Shown here piece after piece: positions 63,565 to 64,000 of a DNA stretch of 64,000 nt (position 1 is the first letter of the stretch; each line of letters opens with the position of its first letter). Below the pieces are notes generated by a model. It was given only the letters and a program-made list of their open reading frames with translations, made no database searches and was not told the origin of the DNA. The DNA is from Peltaster fructicola (Eukaryota; Ascomycota; Dothideomycetes), in NCBI GenBank assembly GCA_001592805.2, contig CP051141.1, positions 434,001 through 498,000 on the forward strand, read 5' to 3'. A program made the translations under genes and the position numbers.

Positions 63565-64000
63565 TTATCTGCCAACCTCTCTTCGTAATCTCGCAGCTGC
63601 AGTATCTGGTCGAGGTTCAGGCCATGATTCTGTTGCGAGTTCCACCTCACGCAAGAAGGAAGTGCTGTTGAGTATGCCGTTTCCAAATAGTACCACTCGC
63701 ACACCCGGACTCGAGGCATTGACTTGTGCAACCATCTTCGCCTCTTCATAGGTAGCTCCACCAACGATGAAGACTATTATATCCTGTGGCTTGTCGCGAG
63801 TCTGTCCACCGCCTTCCACGAAAGGATATGCGTTCGCGTTGAGCCGACCTTTGATCATGTCCTGTATCGTAACCTCAAGTCGAGGTGAGTGCTGCGTGTA
63901 GACATTTTCTACACCACGTAGACCACGATTGAGTCTCTGTCTAGCCTGATCGAAGATGCCACTGCTCTGGAAGAGACCTGGCACGCCCGTCGGTGGCATT
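63565..64000 (-). CDS. VPS45: Vps45, Sec1/Munc18-family SNARE regulator, C-terminal part only
   Basis: The C-terminal 145 residues or so of an SM protein that controls the Tlg2/Pep12 SNAREs in Golgi-to-endosome transport. The N-terminus lies beyond the right edge. GVENVYTQHSPRLEVTIQDM, KGRLNANAYPFVEG, KPQDIIVFIVGGATYEEAKM and GVRVVLFGNGILNS match the domain 3 end of Vps45 and separate it from Sec1, Sly1 and Vps33 by the ENVYTQH and GGATYEEA blocks. The frame ends with TAA (63567-63565). The frame is open to the edge, so the methionine at 63999 is internal. Confidence 0.9.
   Translation of the reverse strand, partial: MPPTGVPGLFQSSGIFDQARQRLNRGLRGVENVYTQHSPRLEVTIQDMIKGRLNANAYPFVEGGGQTRDKPQDIIVFIVGGATYEEAKMVAQVNASSPGVRVVLFGNGILNSTSFLREVELATESWPEPRPDTAAARLRREVGR

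Overview
The window is gene-dense nuclear DNA from a filamentous ascomycete (Pezizomycotina). It carries 26 protein-coding genes, most of them recognisable as conserved eukaryotic or fungal orthologues. Every intron I could place is short (42-54 nt), with GTRNGN-type donors, CTRAY branch sites and YAG-like acceptors. An AcuH-type carnitine carrier, an Mch1 transporter, an LsdA-type ferritin-like secreted protein and a GLEYA-domain wall protein all point to Pezizomycotina. Dothideomycetes is my best guess, but that is inference. I recognise no transposon, retroelement, rRNA, tRNA or CRISPR array.

Layout, 1-16.6 kb: a P5B cation/polyamine ATPase cut by the left edge (-), a DRG2/Rbg2 GTPase with several micro-exons (+), a small Myb/SANT-like nuclear protein (+), an NAD(P)-binding Rossmann protein (-), a giant Ser/Thr-rich secreted adhesin of about 1,947 residues with a PAN-like head and a GLEYA tail (+), a PhzF-family protein (-) and a conserved hypothetical (-). 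From 16.6 to 21.1 kb there is an unusual stretch with no convincing gene.

21-31 kb: a coiled-coil hypothetical (+), the mitochondrial carnitine/acylcarnitine carrier (-), and the TFIIH helicase Rad3/XPD (-) divergent from the ribosome-quality-control E3 ligase Ltn1 (+). 31-45 kb: an SLC35C2-like transporter (+), a nucleolar FKBP (-), the translesion polymerase Rev1 (+), an Avo2-like ankyrin protein (+), the spliceosomal helicase Prp2 (-) and mitochondrial Hsp60 (+). Three of these (transporter, FKBP, Prp2) show apparent single-base frame breaks at short homopolymers. These look more like assembly errors than gene decay, because the coding sense continues on both sides.

46-64 kb: Coq8 (-), a KGG-motif stress protein (-), an SDR oxidoreductase (+), an LsdA-like ferritin-domain protein (-), the myosin chaperone UNC-45/She4 (-) divergent from Mch1 (+), the inositol hexakisphosphate kinase Kcs1 (-), a phytanoyl-CoA-dioxygenase-like protein (+) and the C-terminus of Vps45 (-), cut by the right edge.

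Most genes are housekeeping: transcription/repair (Rad3, Rev1), translation surveillance (Rbg2, Ltn1), splicing (Prp2), and mitochondrial import, folding and ubiquinone synthesis (carrier, Hsp60, Coq8). I see no co-ordinated cluster. The most unusual items are the giant GLEYA adhesin, the 4.5-kb gene-free stretch, the micro-exons and the cluster of frame breaks.
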